Shown here one piece after another: positions 1 through 5,660 of a stretch of DNA of 5,824 nucleotides. Below the pieces are notes generated by a model, which made no database searches, was not told where the DNA came from, and worked only from the letters and a program-made list of their open reading frames with translations. The position numbers and the translations under genes are program-made. Every line of letters begins with the position of its first letter. Position 1 is the stretch's first letter. The stretch comes from Prevotellaceae bacterium (lineage in GTDB: Bacteria; Bacteroidota; Bacteroidia; Bacteroidales; UBA932). The stretch is from positions 1 through 5,824 of the forward strand of contig JAITOI010000077.1 of NCBI GenBank assembly GCA_031289995.1. Direction: 5' to 3'.

Positions 1-105
1 CTTGCCCGCCTTCTGCAACGTTTCCGTTGCGTTGTTCATGTAGCGTATAGCCTCGGCGTGCGCCCATTGCTTCGCTTGCTCCTGCTCTGTTTTTACCGTT
101 GCCAT
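1..105 (-). CDS. DUF5618-like protein, second tandem copy (partial, C-terminus beyond window)
   Basis: The reverse strand reads 35 open codons from an ATG at 105-103 to the left edge. The protein begins MATVKTEQEQAKQW and ends at LQKAGK at the edge. It matches the N-terminus of the complete neighbour at 114-617 almost residue for residue, differing at T2A, Y16H, T20I and S24N, so it is a paralogue from tandem duplication. Its start lies 8 bp after the neighbour's stop, so the two are almost certainly co-transcribed from the promoter at 670-700. The leader before the ATG is A/T-rich with no Shine-Dalgarno, as is usual in Bacteroidota. Function is unknown. Whether this copy is intact cannot be judged here. 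Confidence 0.8.
   Translation of the reverse strand, partial: MATVKTEQEQAKQWAHAEAIRYMNNATETLQKAGK
1..105 (-). repeat. Direct repeat unit A (5' coding end of DUF5618-like copy 2)
   Basis: These 105 bases align without gaps to 513-617, with 7 mismatches by my count (offsets 10, 35, 47, 49, 60, 61 and 102), or about 93% identity. Both units are the first 35 codons of the paralogous genes. The repeat continues beyond the left edge, so its full length is unknown. Confidence 0.9.
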
Positions 106-113
106 ATTCGTAA

Positions 114-617
114 TTATGCAAAGAAAAATGAAAATAGGGAAAGCAGCCATGCGGGTTTCTTTTTCGCTTTTAGGGCTTTGTATTCCTCCTGCGTTAGCTC
201 GTTTTCGGGTTTGATGCGGGCGATGATGCTGTAGGCATGGTTGAAACCATCCTGTATGGTAAGCACGCTGCATTCGCCTTCGGAGTAGCCATTCAAGTGC
301 AAAAAACGATAAGCGGAGTTGAGCTCTTTTAGCAGCTTGCCATCCCGCGTTGCGACGCTGGCAGTATAAAACTCAATGGACTTACGCTTTGGTTTTTTCG
401 GCAGCTGTACGCCTTTAAATTCAAGCCATGTGTCGAGCGCAACCAGCACGCCAAGGTATGCTATGCCGCAGGCAGAGCGCACATACTTGGGGTCGGCGTA
501 GTAGCTATTTTCCTTGCCCGCTTTCTGCAACGTTTCCGTTGCGTTGCTCATGTAGCGTGTCGCCTCGGCGTAGGCCCATTGCTTCGCTTGCTCCTGCTCT
601 GTTTTTACCGTTGTCAT
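114..617 (-). CDS. Small helical protein of unknown function, DUF5618-like
   Basis: This is a 167-aa soluble protein with no signal peptide. From memory of the family, I recognise the core (about residues 15-138) as DUF5618, a Bacteroidota domain of unknown function. The tell-tale block is YYADPKYVRSACGIAYLG (39-56) followed by VLVALD, then KRKSIEFY (77-84), LNSAYRFLHLNGY (99-111) and a final helix ending near ARIKPEN. The all-helical pattern loosely recalls HEPN-type proteins, but I see no Rx4-6H ribonuclease motif, so I assign no activity. The last 12 residues, AWLLSLFSFFFA, form an unusual Phe-rich hydrophobic tail after a Lys-rich linker. The ATG at 617 is supported by the identically placed start of the paralogue at 105 and by a good promoter about 55 bp upstream. 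Sampled 60-bp blocks here have 40-53% GC against about 62% in the glycosidase-like gene, which hints at different ancestry or weaker codon selection. Confidence 0.8.
   Translation of the reverse strand: MTTVKTEQEQAKQWAYAEATRYMSNATETLQKAGKENSYYADPKYVRSACGIAYLGVLVALDTWLEFKGVQLPKKPKRKSIEFYTASVATRDGKLLKELNSAYRFLHLNGYSEGECSVLTIQDGFNHAYSIIARIKPENELTQEEYKALKAKKKPAWLLSLFSFFFA
513..617 (-). repeat. Direct repeat unit B (5' coding end of DUF5618-like copy 1)
   Basis: This is the partner of the unit at 1-105, offset by 512 bp. Similarity stops at the start codon: the sequences upstream of the two ATGs (618 onward versus 106 onward) show no convincing alignment. The duplicated block therefore appears to be the coding region and not the promoter. 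Confidence 0.9.
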
Positions 618-669
618 CGCAAAAAATAGTTTTGAAAATGCATGAAAGTTTTGGTTACAGAAACGGCCG

Positions 670-700
670 CAAAGGTAGTAAAAGTTGCTGAGCTTACAAA
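670..700 (-). promoter_or_regulatory. Bacteroidota-type promoter for the DUF5618-like pair
   Basis: On the reverse strand, TTTG (700-697) is followed after 19 bp by TACCTTTG (677-670). This matches the -33 TTTG / -7 TAnnTTTG consensus of the Bacteroidota primary sigma factor. Transcription would begin near 663, giving a leader of roughly 45 nt before the ATG at 617. No other promoter is evident for the second copy, so this one probably serves both. Confidence 0.75.
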
Positions 701-824
701 AAAATTATGGGGGATTTGTTATCTTGCGTTAACCGGTGGGATAGAAAAAGTCGCGAGAGTTCGTGTGCGGAGTTGGGCAGGGTAGGGCAAGCCGATGTTT
801 ATGCCAAGCGCAGAAAAAATTTTT

Positions 825-856
825 CTTGCCCCCGCTCAAAAAAATCCCTACCTTTG
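825..856 (+). promoter_or_regulatory. Bacteroidota-type promoter for the glycosidase-like lipoprotein gene
   Basis: TACCTTTG at 849-856 is a perfect TAnnTTTG -7 element. A CTTG at 825-828, inside a T-rich stretch, sits 20 bp upstream as a plausible -33 element. Transcription would start near 863, about 20 nt before the chosen ATG at 884. This placement argues against the longer in-frame start at 707, which lies upstream of the promoter. It probably drives the three-gene block through 4975. Confidence 0.75.
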
Positions 857-878
857 CGCCCGTCCGAAACTCAAAAAA

Positions 879-887
879 ATGAAATGA
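879..887 (+). other. Two-codon start-stop ORF (ATG AAA TGA) overlapping the lipoprotein start
   Basis: The bases ATGAAATGAAAC contain an ATG at 879 in another frame that encodes Met-Lys and stops at TGA 885-887. That stop overlaps the ATG of the 909-aa gene (884-886) in the ATGA arrangement typical of coupled genes. The ORF is directly visible. Whether ribosomes use it is unknown, and such short matches easily arise by chance in an A-rich leader. Confidence 0.35.
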
Positions 888-3613
888 AACATCTCGTATT
901 TTTCCTCTCCGCAAGCCTGCTGCTGTCGGCATCGTGCGCACGCAAGGCGCCGGTGGTGGTGGTGTCCACAGCCGATTCGTCGCCGCGCATTGCGCTGGGC
1001 GTGGAGCGGCTGCAACAGTCGCTCAAGGCGCACGGGTACTCGCTTGCCGATAAGTCCACGCCGGCCGAAAAATGCTACACCATCGTGGTGGGTTGCCTGG
1101 CTGATGAGCTGGTGCAGCTCCGCGCATCGCAGGCGGGCATTGCCATCGACGAGCATCCCGACAGGGAAGGATACCTGCTCCGGTCGGGAAAAAATGGGCT
1201 GCTGGTGGCGGGTGCCGATGCCTCGGGCACGCTGTACGGCTGCCTCGACGTGTGCGACCGCCTGGCACGCAACGACGAATTGCCCAACAAAATTGACGTG
1301 CGCGAGCAGCCCGAAATGGTGCTGCGCGGCGCCTGCATTGGCGTGCAGAAGCCCTACTACCTGCCCGGCCGAACGGTGTACGAGTACCCCTACACGCCCG
1401 AAGTTTTCCCGTGGTTTTACGACAAAAAGCTGTGGGTGGAATACCTCGACATGCTGCTCGAAAACCGCATGAACTCGCTCTACCTGTGGAACGGCCACCC
1501 GTTTGCCTCGCTCGTTCGGCTGCCCGACTACCCCTACGCGGTGGAGGTGGACTCGGCCACGTTTGCCAAGAACGAGGAGATTTTCGGCTTCCTCACCGAG
1601 GAGGCCAACCGGCGCGGCATTTTTGTCATCCAGATGTTCTACAACATCATCGTGTCGAAGCCTTTTGCCGAGCGGCACGGCATCAAAACGCAGGACCGCA
1701 GCCGCCCCATTGTGCCGGTGATTGCGGACTACACGCGCAAGTCGATTGCCGCGTTCATCGAAAAATATCCCAACGTGGGGCTGCTCGTAACGCTGGGCGA
1801 GGCGATGCGCAACGAGGACGACGTGGAGTGGTTTACGCAAACCATCATTCCCGGCGTGAAGGACGGCTTGGCCTCGCTGGGGCGCACCGACGAGCCGCCC
1901 ATCCTGCTTCGCTCGCACGACACCGACGCCAGGAGCGTGATGGCGGCGGCGCTGCCCCTCTACAAAAACCTCTACACGATGAGCAAGTACACCGGCGAAT
2001 CGCTCACCACCTACCAGCCGCGCGGCCCCTGGGCAAAAACCCACAAGGACTTGAGCGAGCTCGGCTCGGTGCACATCGACAACGTGCACATCCTGTCGAA
2101 CCTCGAACCCTACCGCTACGGCTCGCCGGAGTTCATCCGCAAAACCGCCATCGCGATGCACGACGCGCACGGCGCCAACGGCCTGCACCTCTACCCGCAG
2201 GCCTCGTACTGGGACTGGCCCTACACCGCCGACAACACGCCGCAGCGCCTGCTCGAAATGGAGCGCGACTGGATTTGGTACAAGGCCTGGGGACGCTACG
2301 CCTGGGACAGCCAGCTCGACCCGTACAGCGAAGCCAAGTACTGGAGCAAGCAGCTGGGCGACTTCTACGGCTGCGGCAAACATGGACGCAAAATTCTGGA
2401 CGCCTACAACGAGAGCGGCGAAATTGCGCCCAAGCTGCTGCGCCGATTTGGCATCACCGAGGGCAACCGCCAAACGCTGCAGCTGGGCATGTTCATGGCG
2501 CAGCTGGTCAACCCCTACAAGTTCCGCATCTACCCCGAGTTCTACGAGTCGTGCGGGCCCGAGGGCGAAAAGCTCATCGAGTGGGCGGAGCGCGAGTGGA
2601 AGGGCGAGCCGCATGTGGGCGAAACGCCGACGCAAATCATCGACGAGGTGCAGCGCCACGGCCGCCTTGCGGTGGAGGCCGCGGAGCAGGCGGCGCCTCA
2701 CGTTACCAAAAATACTGTCGAGTTTGAGCGGCTCAAAAACGACATGCGCTGCCTGCACACGTTCGCCTGCTACTTCGCCCAGAAGGTGAAGGCCGGCGAG
2801 TGCGTGCTGCGCTACCAGTACTCGCACGACCTGGCCGATTTAGATCTCGCCCTGCCCCACCTCGAGCAGAGCGTGGAGCTGTGGCAGCAGCTGGTGGCGC
2901 TCACCGAAAGCGCCTACCTCTACGCCAACAGCATGCAAACGCGCCAGCGCCGCATCCCCATTGGCGGCGACGACGGCAAGCACAAAACTTGGAAGGAAAT
3001 GCTGCCCCACTACGAGCGCGAGCTGAACAACTTCCGCCGCCACCTGGAGCGCCTCAAGCTGCAAGCCGGAGGAGGCCAAATGCCCGCCGTGAGCAACGCG
3101 CCGCTAAGGCCTGCCGACGTTAGGCTGCGCAGCAAGCAGCACAAGCTGTACCCGCTGGCCGTGGGCGAAAAGCTATTTTCCGACGCGGACAGCATCGCGC
3201 TCAAGGCCGTGGCCGACGAGCTGCAAGGCCTGCAGTTCCTGCGCCTGAGCATGGCCGAGCAGCAGGCCGACAAGACCCTCATCGCCTTCGCCTGCGACAG
3301 CGCGGTGAGCGTGCTGGTGGGCTACTTCAACTCCGGCAAGAGCGACTACCTGCAGCCGCCCACCCTCGAAACCAACGCCAGCGCCAACGACCGCGGGCAG
3401 GCCGAGGCGCTCTTTGCCAACGCCCTCGACGTAAGCTGTGCGCCCTCGCTCAACGTGCACGCCTACCGCTTCGAGGCGGGCGAGCACACCCTCGAGCTGG
3501 GCAAGGGCGCCGCCCTCGTGCTGGGCTTTGTCGGCGCAGCTCAGCAGCCCAGACCGCGCGACGCAGGCTTGGGCAGCGGCGCGCGCGAAACGGTGGACTG
3601 GCTATTCTACTAA
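884..3613 (+). CDS. Lipoprotein glycoside-hydrolase-like protein (alpha-glucuronidase/hexosaminidase-type N-domain)
   Basis: This is a 909-aa predicted envelope lipoprotein. Residues 1-18 form a signal peptide: Lys-His, a hydrophobic core, then LSASC with Cys18 as the likely lipidated residue. No acidic stretch follows Cys18, so the known Bacteroidota surface-export signal is not obvious. Residues about 30-142 look like the small alpha/beta domain that precedes the catalytic barrel in GH20, GH67, GH84 and GH115 enzymes, with EGYLLR (95-100) and LLVAGADASGTLYGCLDV (106-123). Residues about 145-470 resemble a TIM barrel. It has aromatic-rich loops (YWDWPY, 442-447) and conserved-looking acids in TLGEAMRN (Glu306) and SNLEPYR (Glu408), which are candidate catalytic residues only. 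A helical region (about 475-725) and a beta-rich C-terminal domain (about 740-909), possibly carbohydrate-binding, follow. I infer hydrolysis of a glycan containing uronic acid or amino sugar; the exact family and substrate are not established. The ATG at 884 is chosen because it gives the signal peptide and lies just after the promoter. No SusC/SusD-type partner is present in the window. Confidence 0.8.
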   Translation: MKHLVFFLSASLLLSASCARKAPVVVVSTADSSPRIALGVERLQQSLKAHGYSLADKSTPAEKCYTIVVGCLADELVQLRASQAGIAIDEHPDREGYLLRSGKNGLLVAGADASGTLYGCLDVCDRLARNDELPNKIDVREQPEMVLRGACIGVQKPYYLPGRTVYEYPYTPEVFPWFYDKKLWVEYLDMLLENRMNSLYLWNGHPFASLVRLPDYPYAVEVDSATFAKNEEIFGFLTEEANRRGIFVIQMFYNIIVSKPFAERHGIKTQDRSRPIVPVIADYTRKSIAAFIEKYPNVGLLVTLGEAMRNEDDVEWFTQTIIPGVKDGLASLGRTDEPPILLRSHDTDARSVMAAALPLYKNLYTMSKYTGESLTTYQPRGPWAKTHKDLSELGSVHIDNVHILSNLEPYRYGSPEFIRKTAIAMHDAHGANGLHLYPQASYWDWPYTADNTPQRLLEMERDWIWYKAWGRYAWDSQLDPYSEAKYWSKQLGDFYGCGKHGRKILDAYNESGEIAPKLLRRFGITEGNRQTLQLGMFMAQLVNPYKFRIYPEFYESCGPEGEKLIEWAEREWKGEPHVGETPTQIIDEVQRHGRLAVEAAEQAAPHVTKNTVEFERLKNDMRCLHTFACYFAQKVKAGECVLRYQYSHDLADLDLALPHLEQSVELWQQLVALTESAYLYANSMQTRQRRIPIGGDDGKHKTWKEMLPHYERELNNFRRHLERLKLQAGGGQMPAVSNAPLRPADVRLRSKQHKLYPLAVGEKLFSDADSIALKAVADELQGLQFLRLSMAEQQADKTLIAFACDSAVSVLVGYFNSGKSDYLQPPTLETNASANDRGQAEALFANALDVSCAPSLNVHAYRFEAGEHTLELGKGAALVLGFVGAAQQPRPRDAGLGSGARETVDWLFY

Positions 3614-3653
3614 ACATTTTTTCGACCAACGCACACCAAACATTTGCTTCGCC

Positions 3654-3890
3654 ATGCTCGAGTTTTTTCGCAAGCTTTTTTTCCAACAAAATAGGGACGC
3701 CACCTACCGTCCCGCCGCCGACGAGTTCGACATTGAGTACAACCGGCGTGCCAAAGCGCGGCAGGATGAAATCGACCGCATCCTCGACAAAATATCGGCT
3801 AAAGGCATGGGCAGCCTCTCCAAAAAGGAGCAGTATTGGCTGGCGCAAAACACGGCCGGCAAACCCTCTGATACCCCCACGAAGCTTTGA
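3654..3890 (+). CDS. Stand-alone rhomboid-tail-like small protein (DUF6576-like)
   Basis: This is a 78-aa hydrophilic, highly charged protein beginning MLEFFRKLFF. Its core, from FDIEYNRRAKARQDEIDRIL through DKISAKGMGSLSKKEQYWL, strongly resembles the cytoplasmic C-terminal tail of Bacteroidota rhomboid proteases (the region I know as DUF6576). That tail typically reads EIDRILDKI..SGY.SLT.EEK. No transmembrane segment and no rhomboid GxSG or catalytic His is present here or upstream in any frame. It starts 40 bp after the lipoprotein gene and ends 4 bp inside the EEP gene. In Bacteroides relatives a rhomboid gene usually sits immediately before this EEP gene, so the context supports the family call. 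It may be a functional single-domain protein or the surviving end of a deleted rhomboid gene. Codon use is like that of its neighbours and the frame is intact. Confidence 0.75.
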   Translation: MLEFFRKLFFQQNRDATYRPAADEFDIEYNRRAKARQDEIDRILDKISAKGMGSLSKKEQYWLAQNTAGKPSDTPTKL

Positions 3891-4975
3891 AATTCATCCT
3901 CAAAATACTCACCCTGCTTGTCGCCATCAGCCTTGTCCTCTCGCGCCTGTCGGCCTACGTGAGCGCCGAGTGGCTGTGGGTGATGCCGTTTTTCGGCCTC
4001 CTCTTTGCGCCGCTAATGCTGATGAGCATTGGGCTGACGGTGATGTGGGTGGTGATGCGCCGCTGGTTTTTTCTGCTGCCGCTGGCGGCTGTGGCGCTCA
4101 ACCTGGGCACGGTGCGCACGCTGATGCACCTCCCGTGGGGCGAAGCCAAAATCGCTGCAGGCGACACCAGCGCAAGCCTCAAGCTGCTTAGCTACAACGT
4201 CAACATGTTCGGTGCGCGGGGCCAAAGCGCGACCATCAGCTACGCGCCCATTGCCGCATTTATTGCCCGCGAAAAGTTTGACCTCGCCTGCCTGCAGGAG
4301 TATTACGAGCACGACACCAGCCGCGCCGTGCGGCAATTTGCGGCACAGACCGCCGCGCTTCCGCACCGCCACGTGTGGTACAGCGCGACGCGCAGAGGGC
4401 ACCACTTTGGCCTCGCCACGCTGAGCCGCTACCCCATTGTGGGCAAGGGTTGCATCGCCTTCGAAGGCTCGACCAACGGTGCCATCTACACCGACCTGCT
4501 GCTCGGCAAGGCCGACACCGTCAGGGTTTACAACGTGCACCTGCAGTCGAACCATCTGGGGCGGCGCGAAAAGTCGGCGCTCATCGACGAGCGGTTTTGG
4601 CTCGACCAGAAAGGCGACCACCGCGAGGTGCTGTACAACATTTCGGGCAAGCTGCAGACGGCCTTCCTCAAGCGGGCGCAGCAGGTGAACTTGATGGAGG
4701 AGCACATCCGCACGTCGCCTCATCCGGTGGTGCTGTGCGGCGACTTCAACGACACGCCGGTGTCGTACACCTACCACGCCATGCGCGGCGACCTGCGCGA
4801 CGGCTTTATCGACGCGGGTCGCGGCATGATGTCCACCTACGAAAGCTGGATACCCTCGTTCCGCATCGACTACGTTCTCTACAGCCCGCGCTACCTCGCC
4901 ATCGCCTGCTACTGCCCCAACCACAGCTACTCCGACCACTACCCCGTGGTGTGCATCCTGCGCCGCGAGCCGTAA
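3887..4975 (+). CDS. Membrane-anchored endonuclease/exonuclease/phosphatase (EEP) family protein
   Basis: This is a 362-aa protein with three predicted N-terminal membrane segments (about 4-24, 32-57 and 60-74), followed by a complete EEP domain (about 97-360) that is probably extracytoplasmic. The family hydrolyses phosphodiester or phosphomonoester bonds in nucleic acids, inositides or lipids with a divalent metal. The signature motifs are all present: SYNVNMFG (Asn104), CLQEYY (Glu138), YNVHLQSN (His218), GDFND (Asp286, Asn288), RIDYVLY (Asp328) and SDHYPV (Asp350, His351). The catalytic set therefore looks intact; the substrate is unknown. The start is a TTG at 3887 that overlaps the preceding TGA as TTGA. 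It is chosen because it gives a charged start, MKFILKI, before the first membrane helix, as in relatives, and no upstream in-frame ATG exists. The 4-bp overlap and absence of a Shine-Dalgarno suggest translation coupled to the small gene before it. Confidence 0.92.
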   Translation: MKFILKILTLLVAISLVLSRLSAYVSAEWLWVMPFFGLLFAPLMLMSIGLTVMWVVMRRWFFLLPLAAVALNLGTVRTLMHLPWGEAKIAAGDTSASLKLLSYNVNMFGARGQSATISYAPIAAFIAREKFDLACLQEYYEHDTSRAVRQFAAQTAALPHRHVWYSATRRGHHFGLATLSRYPIVGKGCIAFEGSTNGAIYTDLLLGKADTVRVYNVHLQSNHLGRREKSALIDERFWLDQKGDHREVLYNISGKLQTAFLKRAQQVNLMEEHIRTSPHPVVLCGDFNDTPVSYTYHAMRGDLRDGFIDAGRGMMSTYESWIPSFRIDYVLYSPRYLAIACYCPNHSYSDHYPVVCILRREP

Positions 4976-5012
4976 AAAAATCGCGAAGGGAAGCCGGAAC
5001 TTCCCTTCGCGA
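4974..5012 (-). terminator. Intrinsic terminator for the T9SS-domain gene
   Basis: A perfect 13-bp stem (4981-4993 with 5000-5012) encloses a 6-nt loop. On the minus strand it is followed directly by seven T residues (4980-4974), which makes a classic rho-independent terminator 43 bp past the stop of the 5056-5448 gene. The T-tract overlaps the TAA stop of the convergent EEP gene. On the plus strand no T-tract follows, so termination of the EEP transcript here would rest on the hairpin alone. Confidence 0.88.
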
Positions 5013-5055
5013 AACCCTTGCCCCATCTCGCCTTGGAGAGGGCTATGCGGGGTCG

Positions 5056-5448
5056 CTATTTTTTCACCACCCTCAAGCTCAGCTCGCCTTTGAGCGGCCT
5101 CGCCTGGCTGATGCGAAACAGGTAAACGTTTGCCGCCAGCCTCGACAGCTGCACGATTTCGTCGCTGTAGGTAATTGTTTTGGTGAGCACCAGTGCGCCC
5201 GAACGCGTGTAAACGCGCAGGGTGCATCCCTCGGCATGGGTAACGTGGACGTCGTTCACAAAGGGGTTGGGGAAAACGCGCACGGCATCGAGCGGACGGC
5301 TCACCACGTTTACGTCGGCGAGGCTACCGCCCATCGCCATCAGCGGCGCGGCATCGGCGGCAGTGCCGTCAAAATCGGTGATGTCATTGGCGTAGGCCAA
5401 CGATTGCAGGGCCATTGCGCCTGCCAGAAGAAGCATCTGCTTGCTCAT
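5056..5448 (-). CDS. Small secreted protein with T9SS type A C-terminal sorting domain
   Basis: This is a 130-aa protein in three parts. Residues 1-20 (MSKQMLLLAGAMALQSLAYA) form a Sec signal peptide with likely cleavage at AYA/ND. Residues 21-55 are a short low-complexity linker rich in Ala, Asp and Gly. Residues 56-130 match the type IX secretion sorting domain: VRVFPNPF (56-63), TLRVYTRSGALV (76-87), LSRLAANVYLFRI (101-113) and a basic end, RVVKK. In known cargo this domain directs export across the outer membrane and is often removed or swapped for a lipopolysaccharide anchor. Here no passenger domain precedes it, which is unusual because most cargo proteins are several hundred residues long. 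It could be a tiny surface protein, a degraded remnant of a larger cargo, or a periplasmic protein using the fold. The gene has its own promoter and terminator, which argues for a working single gene. Confidence 0.88.
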   Translation of the reverse strand: MSKQMLLLAGAMALQSLAYANDITDFDGTAADAAPLMAMGGSLADVNVVSRPLDAVRVFPNPFVNDVHVTHAEGCTLRVYTRSGALVLTKTITYSDEIVQLSRLAANVYLFRISQARPLKGELSLRVVKK

Positions 5449-5504
5449 CTTGTTTCAGCTTTTAGTTTCACAAAATTGCCCACGCTTTGTCGAGCGCGGG
5501 GCTG

Positions 5505-5536
5505 CAAAGGTAGCTGAAATTTTTTTGATGAACAAA
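5505..5536 (-). promoter_or_regulatory. Bacteroidota-type promoter for the T9SS-domain gene
   Basis: On the reverse strand, TTTG (5536-5533) and TACCTTTG (5512-5505) are separated by 20 bp, matching the -33/-7 consensus. The predicted transcript starts near 5498 and has a leader of about 50 nt, purine-rich near the ATG at 5448. Confidence 0.78.
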
Positions 5537-5560
5537 TCATTTGGCGAAATTTTTTTTTGA
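5516..5560. repeat. Pair of GAAA-T(n)-GA tracts 30 bp apart in the divergent spacer
   Basis: GAAA plus seven T plus GA (5516-5528) recurs as GAAA plus nine T plus GA (5546-5560), with starts exactly 30 bp apart. The first lies in the -33/-7 spacer of the minus-strand promoter. The second lies just upstream of that promoter's -33 element, where A/T tracts can help polymerase binding or bend DNA. The match is low in complexity, so a regulatory role is only a guess. Confidence 0.4.
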
Positions 5561-5595
5561 GGTTGCGATTTCGAGCGGTCTGTATGGCGCAGGTG

Positions 5596-5627
5596 TTAGG
5601 TTGTGCCCCATCTTTTTCCTACCTTTG
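5596..5627 (+). promoter_or_regulatory. Bacteroidota-type promoter for ilvD
   Basis: TACCTTTG at 5620-5627 is a perfect -7 element. The -33 element is weak: TTAG at 5596-5599 has the right 20-bp spacing, while the better TTG at 5601-5603 gives only 16 bp. Transcription would start near 5634, leaving an A-rich leader of about 27 nt. That is too short for a leader peptide or T-box type attenuator, so any control probably acts at initiation or elsewhere. Confidence 0.7.
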
Positions 5628-5660
5628 CCCCCTCAAAAAAAATAAAAACAATTTCACCCA

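Noticed and set aside
105..126. A possible separate promoter (TTTCTTTG on the minus strand, 126-119) for the second DUF5618-like copy
   Set aside because: It departs from TAnnTTTG, has no -33 partner at the right distance, and would leave a leader of only about 7 nt.
707..883. A 59-residue N-terminal extension of the lipoprotein gene from the ATG at 707
   Set aside because: The extension is upstream of the promoter at 825-856 and would bury the signal peptide and lipobox.
1411..2727. A 438-codon plus-strand frame inside the glycosidase-like gene
   Set aside because: It lies in a second frame of the same GC-rich gene, is Arg/Ala/His-rich with no motif, and has no promoter or start context.
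848..2827. A 659-codon open frame on the minus strand opposite the glycosidase-like gene
   Set aside because: It is the antisense shadow of a GC-rich gene, rich in Val, Arg, His and Ala with no recognisable domain. The plus-strand frame has a signal peptide, promoter and domain structure.
3639..3646. AACATTTG as a -7 element for the rhomboid-tail-like gene
   Set aside because: It lacks the first T of the consensus, has no good -33 element, and would give an almost leaderless message; read-through from the upstream gene is simpler.
5021..5042. A small CTC/GAG hairpin in the spacer after the T9SS gene stop
   Set aside because: The stem is short with a mismatch and has no T-tract; the 13-bp hairpin next to it explains termination far better.
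4013..5227. A 404-codon minus-strand frame across the EEP gene and the end of the T9SS gene
   Set aside because: It runs antisense to a gene with a full catalytic motif set and crosses the terminator; its composition is Val/Ala/Arg/His-biased without domains.
4375..5517. A 380-codon plus-strand frame spanning the EEP gene end and the T9SS gene
   Set aside because: It is a shifted frame of the EEP gene continuing antisense through the T9SS gene and terminator; no recognisable protein.
5453..5519. An 8-bp inverted repeat, TTTCAGCT (5453-5460) and AGCTGAAA (5512-5519), around the T9SS gene leader
   Set aside because: The 51-nt spacer is long for an operator, and a perfect 8-bp pair is not unlikely by chance in about 200 bp of spacer.
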